A stretch of DNA of 64,000 bases, from positions 310,001-374,000 of the forward strand of contig JBCBHO010000001.1 in the NCBI GenBank assembly GCA_038525525.1, given 5' to 3'. Of the stretch, positions 23,953 through 32,617 are shown in pieces. The stretch is from Shimia_B sp038525525 (GTDB lineage: Bacteria > Pseudomonadota > Alphaproteobacteria > Rhodobacterales > Rhodobacteraceae). How positions within the stretch are numbered: the first letter of the stretch is position 1; the number at the start of each line of letters is the position of its first letter. The position numbers were made by a program, and so were the translations under genes. Under the pieces are notes generated by a model, which did no database searches, was not told where the DNA came from, and was given only the letters and a program-made list of their open reading frames with translations.

Positions 23953-23972
23953 TTGTCAACAGAACTTGACAA
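23953..23972. promoter_or_regulatory. Perfect dyad TTGTCAA-N6-TTGACAA
   Basis: Seven-base arms (23953-23959 and 23966-23972) are separated by CAGAAC. The right arm contains TTGACA, a -35-like hexamer. The 20-bp symmetric layout suggests a regulator operator upstream of the HWE kinase gene. Confidence 0.5.
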
Positions 23973-24129
23973 GGCGAGCGTAAAACTCTTTTTGCGCCCG
24001 GGGAGCATGCTTTCAACACTGGCGACGCGCGCTATTATGTTGTATACGCATCAAATGTTCCGCAAAAACACGACGCGACTTTCGGGAAAGCCGGTAGAAT
24101 TTCCCTAACCTTAAATGTGTGAGGCCTCC

Positions 24130-25293
24130 ATGAAGGACGGCGCCGGAACAACGCATCAGGACACCTACAGCTCCGCGGAGCGCAAAGGGGTGACGAACCC
24201 TGCACGCTTGGCGTCTCTGCACCGCAGCGGAATGATGGATTCTCCGGCCTCGGTGGATTTCGACAGGACGGCGCGCCTCGCGGCACGCATCTTGGACGCG
24301 CCTGTCGCGCTGGTGTCTTTTGTCGACGACGTCCGGCAATTCTTCAAAGCTCAGTATGGTCTCTCGGGTCAGGCCGCCGAGGACCGCGGCACGCCACTCG
24401 ATCAATCGATGTGCCGCTACGTGGTGGATACGGGCGAGCCCTTCATCGTCAGCGACACGGCGAATTCCTCTGGTCTGAAAGACCATCCTGCCATCACCGA
24501 GCTCGACGTTGCAGCCTACGCCGGCGTCCCGATCTGCGCCCCGGATGGAAGCGTCCTGGGATCGTTTTGTGCGATCGATCACAAGCCCCATGACTGGACC
24601 GACGAGGACCTCGCAACCCTGAAGGATCTGGCGAAGGTGGTGGAGGCCGAGCTGGCACTTCGGGCTACCGTTGCGCAGCGCGAACTTGTGCTCGACGAGA
24701 TGACGCACCGGATCAAGAACCTCTTTTCGATGATCAATGGCATGGTGCGCATCGACAGCCGACACGCCAAGACACCCGCGGAGATGGCAGACAGCCTCGG
24801 CCAGCGCATCAGTGCACTCAACGACGCCCATCAGCTCATCGTGCCCGTCGTAGCCGCAGAGAATGTCAACATTCCCAGCACGGATTTGGGCGCCCTCATG
24901 CGACGGCTCCTCGCGGCGCACCTCGCTGGGCCTTCGGCACAGCTCAGCCTCGAAGGCCCCCATGTAAATGTCGGCGAAAAAGCCGTGATCTACATGGCAC
25001 TCGCCCTGCACGAGATCGCGACGAATGCCAGCAAGTACGGCGCTCTCGGCGCCGTCGATGGCCGTGTCACAGTCGCTTGGGACATCGAGGGAGAAGAGCT
25101 CGTCATCCGCTGGCTCGAAGTGGCGGAGCCTGGATACGAACATGACCGTCCTGCGCCGAAAGGCGAAGGCTTCGGGTCACGCCTCATGGAAATGGCGGTC
25201 ACCTACCAACTGGGCGGGCGGGTCGAGACCGAGCGGCGAGAAAATATCTTCAGCCTGTGCCTCGTGATCCCGCTCAACACCCTCGTTCACTAG
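24130..25293 (+). CDS. Soluble GAF-HWE/HisKA_2 family histidine kinase
   Basis: 387 residues from the ATG at 24130, chosen over one at 24115 because of GAGG five bases upstream. There is no membrane segment. Residues of about 25-170 are a GAF domain (DFDRTARLAARILDAPVALVSFVDDVRQFFKAQYGL, DQSMCRYVV, AAYAGVPICAPDGSVLGSFCAID). The phospho-histidine is His193 in EMTHRIKNLFSMINGM. The ATPase N-box is ALHEIATNASKYGAL and the glycine box GEGFGSRLME. Kinases of this type commonly act on PhyR, whose gene is immediately convergent (the two stop codons share CTAG). A cytoplasmic redox, light or ligand signal to the stress response is inferred. Confidence 0.93.
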   Translation: MKDGAGTTHQDTYSSAERKGVTNPARLASLHRSGMMDSPASVDFDRTARLAARILDAPVALVSFVDDVRQFFKAQYGLSGQAAEDRGTPLDQSMCRYVVDTGEPFIVSDTANSSGLKDHPAITELDVAAYAGVPICAPDGSVLGSFCAIDHKPHDWTDEDLATLKDLAKVVEAELALRATVAQRELVLDEMTHRIKNLFSMINGMVRIDSRHAKTPAEMADSLGQRISALNDAHQLIVPVVAAENVNIPSTDLGALMRRLLAAHLAGPSAQLSLEGPHVNVGEKAVIYMALALHEIATNASKYGALGAVDGRVTVAWDIEGEELVIRWLEVAEPGYEHDRPAPKGEGFGSRLMEMAVTYQLGGRVETERRENIFSLCLVIPLNTLVH

Positions 25294-26099
25294 GCCTTCA
25301 ACGTCTCCGTGGACGAGAAGAACATTGCCTGGCTGATCGCCGAGCGGACTTGCTCTTCCGTGTAGGGCTTTGTGATGAGGAAGGCCGGCTCCGGCCCCTC
25401 CCCCGTGAGAAGCCGCTCCGGATAGGCGGTGATGAAGATCACCGGGATGTCACCCGCTTCCGCAAGGATCTGACGCACGGCATCGATGCCCGAGGACCCG
25501 TCCGCGAGGTGAATGTCCGACAGGATGAGGCTGGGCCGCTCCCGGCGGAAAAGATCGATGGCGCCCGTCTCTGTGCGCGCGATGCCGGTGGCCTTGTGGC
25601 CCATCTCGGTGATGATTGCCTCGAGGTCGAGCGCAATGATCGCCTCGTCCTCGATGATCATGATGGCGCCCGTCAGTGATTTCGACATCTCCGAATAGGC
25701 AATATCGATCAATTGCTGCGCCTCCGCGGGGGACACATCGAGCACCACCGCGACATCCTCGAAAGCCATCTCCTCGATCGTGTGAAGAAGCAGCGCCTCG
25801 CGGGTGTCTGCCGTCAGGCGGGACAGATGCTCCTGCGCCTTCGCCTGCAAGCCAGACTCCTCGGCCTCGAAGGTGGCACCCGTGCTTTGCCAGATCGAAT
25901 TGAACACACGGAAAAGCGCTACCTTGCTTTCGAGCGACTGATCGAAAATCGAAGGGCGCTCGAGAACGGCCTCCAAGGCGGCGATGGCATACGTGTCACC
26001 ACGGGCCTGCGAGCCCGTGAGGGCGCGCGCATATCTACGGAGATAGGGAAGATTTTGCGCAATAATCGCCGAAAGATCATCGCCGTGAGACGTCGTCAT
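25290..26099 (-). CDS. phyR: PhyR, general stress response anti-anti-sigma regulator
   Basis: 269 residues. The first 135 residues look like an ECF sigma factor (regions 2 and 4: YARALTGSQARGDTYAIAALEAVL, LLLHTIEEMAFEDVAVVLDVSPAEAQQLI). Residues 145-262 are a receiver (AIMIIEDEAIIALDLE) with Asp195 in LILSDIHLADG and a KP motif near 240. When phosphorylated, the sigma-like half captures NepR and releases EcfG. It is divergent from nepR-ecfG with 92 bases between, and convergent with the GAF-HWE kinase. An EcfG promoter with perfect consensus drives it (26138-26162), giving positive feedback. Confidence 0.96.
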   Translation of the reverse strand: MTTSHGDDLSAIIAQNLPYLRRYARALTGSQARGDTYAIAALEAVLERPSIFDQSLESKVALFRVFNSIWQSTGATFEAEESGLQAKAQEHLSRLTADTREALLLHTIEEMAFEDVAVVLDVSPAEAQQLIDIAYSEMSKSLTGAIMIIEDEAIIALDLEAIITEMGHKATGIARTETGAIDLFRRERPSLILSDIHLADGSSGIDAVRQILAEAGDIPVIFITAYPERLLTGEGPEPAFLITKPYTEEQVRSAISQAMFFSSTETLKA

Positions 26100-26130
26100 G
26101 GTTGGGCTTTCTTAATATAGTACATTGTAT

Positions 26131-26162
26131 GGAACTTAACGCTCCCGCGTGAGTTCCGTTCC
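26131..26162. promoter_or_regulatory. Overlapping divergent EcfG promoters (phyR / nepR-ecfG)
   Basis: Plus strand: GGAAC (26131-26135), 16 bases, AGTT (26152-26155), aimed at nepR. Minus strand: GGAAC (26162-26158), 16 bases, CGTT (26141-26138), aimed at phyR. The -35 of each promoter lies just outside the -10 of the other, so the two share the same 32 bases. Both leaders would be about 30 bases. Confidence 0.85.
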
Positions 26163-26191
26163 CGTGGGCGTGCAGCGACGCGGTTTATAGA

Positions 26192-26413
26192 ATGTTTGAT
26201 GATCACATGACGGAAGAAGATCCCTCCAAGGCGAACGCAGAGATCGACGCAAACTTGCGTCGAGCCTACGACCAGATCACACAACAAGACATTCCTGACC
26301 GATTCAAACAATTGCTCGCGGACTTGCGCGCCGGAAGTAATAGCGTTGTTTCCAACGATAACGAGGGTCCTGCAGCCCAAAAAGCGAGCGAGGGAGCGGA
26401 TGGCCAAAACTGA
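26192..26413 (+). CDS. nepR: NepR-family anti-sigma factor
   Basis: 73 residues. The conserved core is ANLRRAYDQITQQDIPDRFKQLLADLR (residues 20-47), two helices that grip either EcfG or PhyR. The N- and C-termini are polar and probably disordered. It sequesters EcfG in unstressed cells. The start may be this ATG or the one at 26207, neither having a good Shine-Dalgarno. Its stop lies 14 bases inside ecfG, a translational coupling typical of these pairs. Confidence 0.93.
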   Translation: MFDDHMTEEDPSKANAEIDANLRRAYDQITQQDIPDRFKQLLADLRAGSNSVVSNDNEGPAAQKASEGADGQN

Positions 26414-26954
26414 TGTACGCGACCAGCTCGTAGAGCATCTGGGCCCCATGCGCGCCTTCGCACTGAACCTCACTCGAAACTCCGCTCTCGCCGATGACAT
26501 GGTGCAGGATGCGCTGGTCAAGGCCTGGACCAAGATCGAGACGTTCGAAGAAGGCACGAACATGCGTGCATGGCTCTTCACCATCCTCCGCAACACGTAT
26601 TACTCGCACCATCGTAAAGCGCGGCGCGAAGTGGCAGACGTGGATGGCACGTATGCTGCAAGCCTTGCCACGAAGCCGGACCATGACGGCCGCTTGCAGA
26701 TGATGGACTTTCAGGACGCCTTCGAACTTCTCAACGATGAACAACGCGAAGCGCTCACTCTCGTTGGTGCAGAGGGCTTCTCCTATGAGGATGCAGCGCA
26801 CACCTGCAACGTCGCCGTTGGCACGATCAAGAGCCGCGTGAACCGGGGCAGAGCCCGCCTCGCCGAGCTCATGGGCCTTGAGGACGACGAAGCCCTCGAG
26901 ATGACAGACGCTGTCACGAGTGGCATCGTGGGATCGCAGAAACACGTGGCCTGA
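26400..26954 (+). CDS. ecfG: EcfG-type sigma factor of the general stress response
   Basis: 184 residues from the ATG at 26400 with GAGGGAG upstream inside nepR. Region 2 is LVEHLGPMRAFALNLTRNSALADDMVQDALVKAWTKIETFEEGTNMRAWLFTILRNTYYSHHRKARRE. Region 4 is LLNDEQREALTLVGAEGFSYEDAAHTCNVAVGTIKSRVNRGRARLAEL. It directs RNA polymerase to GGAAC-N16-CGTT promoters, several of which are seen here. The C-terminal 20 residues beyond region 4 are variable. It overlaps nepR by 14 bases and is followed after 18 bases by a membrane kinase. Confidence 0.96.
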   Translation: MAKTDVRDQLVEHLGPMRAFALNLTRNSALADDMVQDALVKAWTKIETFEEGTNMRAWLFTILRNTYYSHHRKARREVADVDGTYAASLATKPDHDGRLQMMDFQDAFELLNDEQREALTLVGAEGFSYEDAAHTCNVAVGTIKSRVNRGRARLAELMGLEDDEALEMTDAVTSGIVGSQKHVA

Positions 26955-26972
26955 TCTACCGGCCCGGAATGA

Positions 26973-28715
26973 ATGGGCAAAGCCAACGTGCTTTCAATCG
27001 ACCGCTTGAGAAAATCGCTGCAGAGCCTGTCTGCGCGTATCATCCTGCTCATGACGCTCGCGCTTTTTCCGCTCGGGCTCATCTCCATCTACCAAACCCG
27101 GGCCGTGATCGGGGAAGCCCAAGAGCTTACGAATGCCGCCCTGACCTCGCAAACCATCGCCGCTGCCGCAGCGGAGCGTGAGCTCATCCAGGAAGCCGTC
27201 GGCGCCGCCGCCGGCTTGGCTGCCTCCATCGCGGGCGGGGTCTCCGATTGCCCTGCCCTCCTCAGAGAATTCGTCTCCGGCAGCAACTCATACATCTTCG
27301 CCGGCTACACGGAGCGGGACGGCATCATGCGATGCTCCTCGACCGGCGATGTCGTTGACTTTTCCGACGAACCGGGGCTCGCGGACGCCTTGGCCCTCGA
27401 TGGTCCGACCATATCCATGAACACCGAGGGCCGCGTTTCCCGCCAGTCCGTCGTCCTCGTCTCTCACGCGGCGCGCGCCGGCGGTGAAGCCTTGGGGCTC
27501 GTGACGCTCTCCATCCCTCATTGGATCGCCAACCCCCTGCTCGAAGATGCCGAAGCAGGCCAGGATGGTCTGCGCCTCGCATCCGTGAATTCCGCCGGGA
27601 CGATCATCTCATCGAGTGGCCCCCTCGAAGGGGCAAGCGACTTCCTTCCCGCGGACATACCCCTCGACGAGGTTTTCGCGCGGAAGGGCGGCACGTTTTC
27701 CGCGCGCGCGGCGGACGGATCTTTCCGGTTCTACACCGTGAGCCGCATGATCGAAGATCAACTTGCCCTCGTCGGATCCTGGCCCGCAGCGGCCAGCAGC
27801 CTCGGCGCGATCAGCAGCGCGCAGGCCTGGGCCATCGGATTCCCGGTTCTCATGTGGTTTGCGGGCGTGGGCGTGGCCTATTTCGGTCTTCAGCGCTTGG
27901 TTGTTCGCCACATAAAACGCCTGCGCTCCTCCATGCGCCGGTTCGCACTCGGTGACCGGGAGGACGCCTTTCTCGAGCTCATCGATGCGCCCGAAGAGCT
28001 CGAGGAGGCCGAACGCGCGTTCAATCGCATGGCCGTCATCATCACGGAAGCGGAGAACCGGCAGCTGAAGGACCTCCGCGACAAGGAGGTGCTGCTCAAG
28101 GAAGTCCACCACCGGGTCAAGAACAACCTTCAGCTCATCGCCTCGATCATCAACATGCAGGCCCGCGAGGCAAAGCAGGGCGAAACGCGGCGCATGCTAT
28201 CGAATTTGCAGCGCCGGGTGCGTGGCCTCGCGATGCTGCACCGCTCGCTTTACACCACACCGGACGAAACACAGGTCAATTCCGCTGATCTGGTCGAAAT
28301 GGTGGTGGCAGATACCTCCGCGCTCGCCCGGGAGCAGGAGATCGAGGTCAGTTCGCAGCTCTCTGCCGCGCCTCTCTTCCCGGACCAAGCCGTGCCTTTC
28401 TCGATGCTGGTATCCGAGGCGATGACAAACGCCTTCAAGCACCATGGTAAGTCTGCGGAAGGTAAGGCCTTCATCGACGTTCAGCTGACCACGAGTGGCA
28501 GGGATCTCCGCCTCACTGTGGCCAACAGCGTCGCGCCCCCGGGCCAGAAGAGCGAGTTGCCGGACGACGGTGTGCTGAGTTCGGATGGGCTCGGGCGGCG
28601 GCTGATGACGGCCTTCGTCAGTCAGCTGGAAGGCGAACAAAGCGTGGAAGAGACGCCCGATCGCTACGCGCTGAACATCACAATCCCCCTCCGGAATTTC
28701 GAGGCTGCGGAATAG
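26973..28715 (+). CDS. Membrane HisKA_2 sensor kinase of the general stress response
   Basis: 580 residues. A membrane segment at about 22-42 and another at about 285-310 bracket a 240-residue periplasmic sensor region containing two cysteines (SDCPALL and IMRCSST). A HAMP-like linker follows (LQRLVVRHIKRLRSSMRRFALGDRED), then a HisKA_2 domain with likely phospho-His380 in EVHHRVKNNLQLIASIINMQ. The ATPase N-box is VSEAMTNAFKHHG, with a later glycine box DGLGRRLM. It is the third gene after nepR and ecfG, so it is the likely PhyK-type partner of PhyR. The signal sensed is unknown. Confidence 0.93.
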   Translation: MGKANVLSIDRLRKSLQSLSARIILLMTLALFPLGLISIYQTRAVIGEAQELTNAALTSQTIAAAAAERELIQEAVGAAAGLAASIAGGVSDCPALLREFVSGSNSYIFAGYTERDGIMRCSSTGDVVDFSDEPGLADALALDGPTISMNTEGRVSRQSVVLVSHAARAGGEALGLVTLSIPHWIANPLLEDAEAGQDGLRLASVNSAGTIISSSGPLEGASDFLPADIPLDEVFARKGGTFSARAADGSFRFYTVSRMIEDQLALVGSWPAAASSLGAISSAQAWAIGFPVLMWFAGVGVAYFGLQRLVVRHIKRLRSSMRRFALGDREDAFLELIDAPEELEEAERAFNRMAVIITEAENRQLKDLRDKEVLLKEVHHRVKNNLQLIASIINMQAREAKQGETRRMLSNLQRRVRGLAMLHRSLYTTPDETQVNSADLVEMVVADTSALAREQEIEVSSQLSAAPLFPDQAVPFSMLVSEAMTNAFKHHGKSAEGKAFIDVQLTTSGRDLRLTVANSVAPPGQKSELPDDGVLSSDGLGRRLMTAFVSQLEGEQSVEETPDRYALNITIPLRNFEAAE

Positions 28716-28936
28716 CCGCTGGCCATTAGCCGCGGTCGTCCCGTCGGTAGGGCTGACATCCATCAAAGAGAATGCCGGCGCTCCCTGTACCGAAGGTCTA
28801 GCACCCGACCAGGCGTGTCTGGGCCACCAAGCACCCTGCCCGCCGGCAACGGCTGCGGGTCATAATGCACTGAAGTTCCATGCTCTTCCGGCGTGCGGCA
28901 CTTGTCTGAGGCCGACGCGCCTCCTAGACCGAAGCC

Positions 28937-30316
28937 ATGGATTGGGACGAATTCGAAACCTACGCGCGCGATATCGCATCGTGGTCCGCAAACTATCACC
29001 GCACGTTACTTGATCGCCCAGTGCGCGCACAAACCGCGCCCGGCGACATCGCAGGCAAGATCCCCGATCTTCCGCCGGAAACCGGGCAGGACATGGCGCA
29101 GATCCTCGCTGATTTCGAGGAGATCGTGATGCCTGGCATGACCCATTGGCAGCATCCCCGCTTCTTCGCTTACTTCCCGGCCAACGCCGCGCCCCCATCG
29201 ATCCTTGCCGAGCTCCTGGTCACGGCCATGGCGGCGCAGTGCATGCTCTGGCAGACCTCGCCCGCGGCCACGGAGCTCGAGGGGCGGATGGTCGACTGGA
29301 TGGCACAGGCGCTGGGGCTCGACGGCATGACGGGCGTGATCCAGGACAGCGCGTCCTCCGCGACCCTCTCCGCGGTCCTCACCATGCGGGAACGCGCAAC
29401 CGGCTACACCGGCAATCGTGATGGACTGAGCCAGAAAGGCGCTCTCCGCATCTACTGCTCGGAGGAATGCCACAGCTCCATCGATCGCGCGGTGTGGGTT
29501 GCCGGCATCGGGCAAGCCAACCTCGTCACGATCCTGACCAAAGGCCCCACCTACGCGATGGATACGGAGGCGCTCGCCGCCGCGATTTCGGCCGACCGCG
29601 AATTGGGGCATATCCCCGCCGGCATCATCGCCATCACCGGCGGCACCGGCATCGGGGCCTGCGATGATCTGGCCGCCATCGCCACCCTGGCCGAGAAGGA
29701 AGATCTCTACACCCATCTGGACGCCGCATGGGCAGGCTCCGCGATGATTGCAGAGGACCTGAGAGAGCCAATCTGGCGCGGCGCGGAGCGCTTCGACAGC
29801 GTGGTGATGAACCCCCACAAGTGGCTCGGCGCGCAGTTCGATTGCTCCCTGCAATTCCTGCGCGATCCGGTGCCTCAACTGAACACGCTCAAGATCGAGC
29901 CCGAATATCTCAAGACGTCGGCGTCTGTGACGAATTACAGTGAATGGACGATCCCGCTCGGGCGCCGCTTTCGGGCGCTCAAGCTCTGGTTCCTGCTTCG
30001 CTCCTACGGCCTTGAGGACTTGCGGCAGCGCATGCGCAACCACTGCCTCTGGGCGCGTATGGCATGCGACGCGCTGCGGCGCGGCGGGTTCGAGATCGTC
30101 ACCGCGCCCCAGCTCTCGATCTTCACTTTCCGCCAAGACGGCGACGACGACGCCCAGCAGGAGCTGGTGGACCGGATCAACGATGACGGTCGCCTCTACC
30201 TCACGCAGGGCGCGTTTCGAGGCAGAAAGGTCATCCGCTTTCAGGTGGGGCAATTCCACACGACAGAGGAAGACGTGAGCCTGGCCGTGCGTGTCATCCA
30301 GGAGCTGGCGACCTGA
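28937..30316 (+). CDS. PLP-dependent aromatic-L-amino-acid decarboxylase family protein
   Basis: 459 residues. Group II decarboxylase signatures are present: HPRFFAYFPANAAPPSILAELL near the N-terminus, VIQDSASSATLSAVLTMRERA, HSSIDRAVWVAG, the Asp of HLDAAWAGSAM, and NPHKW with the PLP lysine Lys295. Closest in form to eukaryote-like tyrosine/tryptophan/DOPA decarboxylases, it would make an amine such as tyramine, tryptamine or phenethylamine. It stands alone: there is a 221-base gap upstream and an EEP-family gene 61 bases downstream. Substrate cannot be read from sequence. Confidence 0.93.
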   Translation: MDWDEFETYARDIASWSANYHRTLLDRPVRAQTAPGDIAGKIPDLPPETGQDMAQILADFEEIVMPGMTHWQHPRFFAYFPANAAPPSILAELLVTAMAAQCMLWQTSPAATELEGRMVDWMAQALGLDGMTGVIQDSASSATLSAVLTMRERATGYTGNRDGLSQKGALRIYCSEECHSSIDRAVWVAGIGQANLVTILTKGPTYAMDTEALAAAISADRELGHIPAGIIAITGGTGIGACDDLAAIATLAEKEDLYTHLDAAWAGSAMIAEDLREPIWRGAERFDSVVMNPHKWLGAQFDCSLQFLRDPVPQLNTLKIEPEYLKTSASVTNYSEWTIPLGRRFRALKLWFLLRSYGLEDLRQRMRNHCLWARMACDALRRGGFEIVTAPQLSIFTFRQDGDDDAQQELVDRINDDGRLYLTQGAFRGRKVIRFQVGQFHTTEEDVSLAVRVIQELAT

Positions 30317-30377
30317 CGCCCCAACCACGCGCGCCCCAACTGGTGAGGCCGCGAGGAATGTGATCTGTCCTCGCTCC

Positions 30378-31139
30378 ATGCTGCACCTCAACTGCCTGAC
30401 CTGGAACGTTCACCGCTGCCGCGGGCGGGACGGTGCAGTCAATCCGGACCGGACCCAGACCGCGCTCACGGGCTTGCTCCGGGCGCGCGACATCGATCTC
30501 CTCGTCCTGACGGAAGCCGATGGCGAGCAGCGCCCTTACCGCTCCCTCATGGATATCGAGCGACTGGAGAAGGACACGGGGCTCTTCTCCGCGCAGCAGT
30601 CCCCTTCCCTGCGCTGGGGCGCTGAGAGCGATGGCTTCCTCGGGACGATCGTCCTGCATTCCGAGCGAGTGAAGCTTATCGACGGCGCGCTGTTGGACTT
30701 GCCCGGTCATTACCCCCGCGGCGCGGTAATTCTGACATTCGAGCGGGCTGATCGCGGCTTCCGGGTCGTGGCCACGCATTTCTCGCTGGCTCAGGTGCTG
30801 CGGGTCGCGCAGATGCGCGCCATCGGTCAGCACCTCGATCGACGCGAAGACCTCCCCACTCTCCTCATCGGTGACCTCAATGAATGGCGGCCGTGGCGGG
30901 GTCTGGCGTTCGCAAGGCGCGTGGCGGGGCGTGCTTTCGCGGGCCCGGCACGGCGGAGCTTCCCGGCAGCCTACCCGCTTTTGCCCCTCGATGGCGCGCT
31001 TGCCGCGGGCGGAGCTCGCGTGCTGGAGGCCGCGGTGATCAGGCAGGACGACGTGACGGCGGCCTCTGACCACCTACCGCTCTTCGCCCGCATCGAGATC
31101 TCTTACGGCCCACCATCCCGGCCCGGTGTCCACCGATGA
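30378..31139 (+). CDS. Endonuclease/exonuclease/phosphatase (EEP) family protein
   Basis: 253 residues from the ATG at 30378. Metal and catalytic motifs are in order: NVHRC (Asn), LLVLTEADGE (Glu), VVATHFSL (His), LIGDLNEWR (Asp-x-Asn) and ASDHLPLFARI (Asp-His). No signal peptide is seen. Members of this class act as nucleases or lipid/sugar phosphodiesterases. Its 3' end overlaps convergent opgG by 37 bases. Many relatives sit beside phospholipid synthesis genes, and a phosphodiesterase role in the nearby glucan and lipid block is possible, not shown. Confidence 0.88.
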   Translation: MLHLNCLTWNVHRCRGRDGAVNPDRTQTALTGLLRARDIDLLVLTEADGEQRPYRSLMDIERLEKDTGLFSAQQSPSLRWGAESDGFLGTIVLHSERVKLIDGALLDLPGHYPRGAVILTFERADRGFRVVATHFSLAQVLRVAQMRAIGQHLDRREDLPTLLIGDLNEWRPWRGLAFARRVAGRAFAGPARRSFPAAYPLLPLDGALAAGGARVLEAAVIRQDDVTAASDHLPLFARIEISYGPPSRPGVHR

Positions 31140-32617
31140 AGCCAAACGGGCGATTTCGGGCTTCGCCCCTGATCGCGCAGGACAAGCCGAAGCTCCGCGA
31201 CCGCCGCCGAGCCCGGATCGAATTGGAACCCCACACGCAGATGGCCCCGATCCGGGATCTGGTAGGCCGACACGCCATCAACCTCACCGGCAGAGGTTTG
31301 TAGAAACGGTGTGAGCGCCTCCGCGCCCGGGCCTTCGAAGTCCACGACGTATTGCAGCCGACCTGGGCGGTCATGGACCAGTCCCGAGCGGCTTTGCACG
31401 ATGCGGATCCCGTCTTCCACGCGCGGCGTGGGCTGTGCGCCGATGTGGACGCGGTAGGAGAACCGATAGGTCCCGCCCGCTGCGAGCGGCGCATCGGGCC
31501 TCCAGAAGGCAACGATATTGTCGAAGAACTCGTCGTCCGTGGGGATCTCCACCAGCATCACTTGCCCCGCGCCCCAATCGCCCCGTGGCTCAACCCAGGC
31601 TGAGGGCCGCCGATGGTAGGCGGCTTCTGGGTCCTCGAACGCGGCAAAACTCCGGGGGGATTGCACGAGGCCAAATCCCGACGGCCCGTCGTCGACAAAG
31701 CTCGACGTCTGAAGCGCTGCCGGATTGGACAGGGGCCGCCAAAGGCGTTCCCCCGCTCCGTTAACGATCTCCAGCGCGTCGCTGTCATGGACACGCGGAC
31801 GGAAATCATCCGCGACCGCGGCCCGGAGCGGGCCTTTCAGGTACATCGAGGTCAGCGGTGCAATTCCGACGTCTTGGACCGTGACGCGCGGAAACAAGAC
31901 CAGATCGACATCCACGATGGTGGGCTCTCCGGGAGCGATCCTGAGCTCCGCGGCCCCGGTGACCGATGGGCTTTCGATCAATGCATCAAGCCGCGCGGCT
32001 CCGCCCGTGGCTTCGCCGAGGCGCAGCCGGGTGAACAGGGGGAATTCCTCGGGACCGTTCCCTCCCGTCCCGATCGCCAAGGCCCGGCAGGACAGACCGT
32101 AGAGCGTGTCGCGGGACACAGCGCGAAAGTAGCTGGCGCCTTGCGTGACGAAGAACTCGTCGGAAATACCCGGCGCACGATAGGGCGCGCGCAGCCTCAG
32201 CCCGGAAAAGCCCATGCCGCCGCGCTCGTCGTCAGAGAGTGCTGGCGTGCCTTCGAAGTAGCGGGCGCCGTATGAGAAGAGGCCCGGGTCAAACCCGACA
32301 GACTGAAGCCCGCCGCCCTGCGTAATCTCGATGTCCACCTTGTCCCTGAAATAGAAGCCCGGCGGCAGGAGGTCGGCGCTGTAGCCGCTTCCTAGGGGGA
32401 TGCCTGCGGCACCGCCCTCTCGTGGCCGAATGGCCCGGAAGCTGTCATAGGTAAGCGCATCGAAGGGCGGCGCGAGACGCATGGAGGGGTCGCGATGCGG
32501 GGCCCTCGACAGCCGTTCGGCGATGGTTGCAAGGCTCTCTGGGGCCTCGGACGCCCACCCGCCCAAGGGCAACGCCCCCGAGGCCAATGCTCCTGCAAGA
32601 AACGTGCGGCGGCGCAT
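31103..32617 (-). CDS. opgG: Periplasmic glucan biosynthesis protein (OpgG/OpgD family)
   Basis: 504 residues from the ATG at 32617. The N-terminus is a twin-arginine signal (MRRRTFLAGALASGALPLGGWA), more like OpgD than E. coli OpgG, which uses Sec. The body matches the family: LTYDSFRAIRP, GFYFRDKVDIEI, FFVTQGASYFRAVSRDTLYGLSCRALAIGT, EFPLFTRLRLG, and GDWGAGQVMLVEIPTDDEFFDNIVAFWRP. It works in the periplasm on the backbone of osmoregulated periplasmic glucans. Its start overlaps the opgH stop (ATGA), so the two are coupled. OpgG versus OpgD cannot be decided by eye. Confidence 0.93.
   Translation of the reverse strand: MRRRTFLAGALASGALPLGGWASEAPESLATIAERLSRAPHRDPSMRLAPPFDALTYDSFRAIRPREGGAAGIPLGSGYSADLLPPGFYFRDKVDIEITQGGGLQSVGFDPGLFSYGARYFEGTPALSDDERGGMGFSGLRLRAPYRAPGISDEFFVTQGASYFRAVSRDTLYGLSCRALAIGTGGNGPEEFPLFTRLRLGEATGGAARLDALIESPSVTGAAELRIAPGEPTIVDVDLVLFPRVTVQDVGIAPLTSMYLKGPLRAAVADDFRPRVHDSDALEIVNGAGERLWRPLSNPAALQTSSFVDDGPSGFGLVQSPRSFAAFEDPEAAYHRRPSAWVEPRGDWGAGQVMLVEIPTDDEFFDNIVAFWRPDAPLAAGGTYRFSYRVHIGAQPTPRVEDGIRIVQSRSGLVHDRPGRLQYVVDFEGPGAEALTPFLQTSAGEVDGVSAYQIPDRGHLRVGFQFDPGSAAVAELRLVLRDQGRSPKSPVWLHRWTPGRDGGP

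Larger units (their letters stand above)
23763..24129. other. 367-base gap before HWE kinase gene
   Basis: This gap holds the orphan EcfG promoter and candidate RNA on the left, and the TTGTCAA dyad in the middle. An AT-rich stretch with TATTAT near 24033 may be the kinase promoter -10. I see no protein-coding frame with family features. Confidence 0.6.

Noticed and set aside
29006..30391. 461-codon minus-strand frame opposite the PLP decarboxylase
   Set aside because: It mirrors the decarboxylase gene, whose PLP motifs are intact; the mirror has no recognisable domain.
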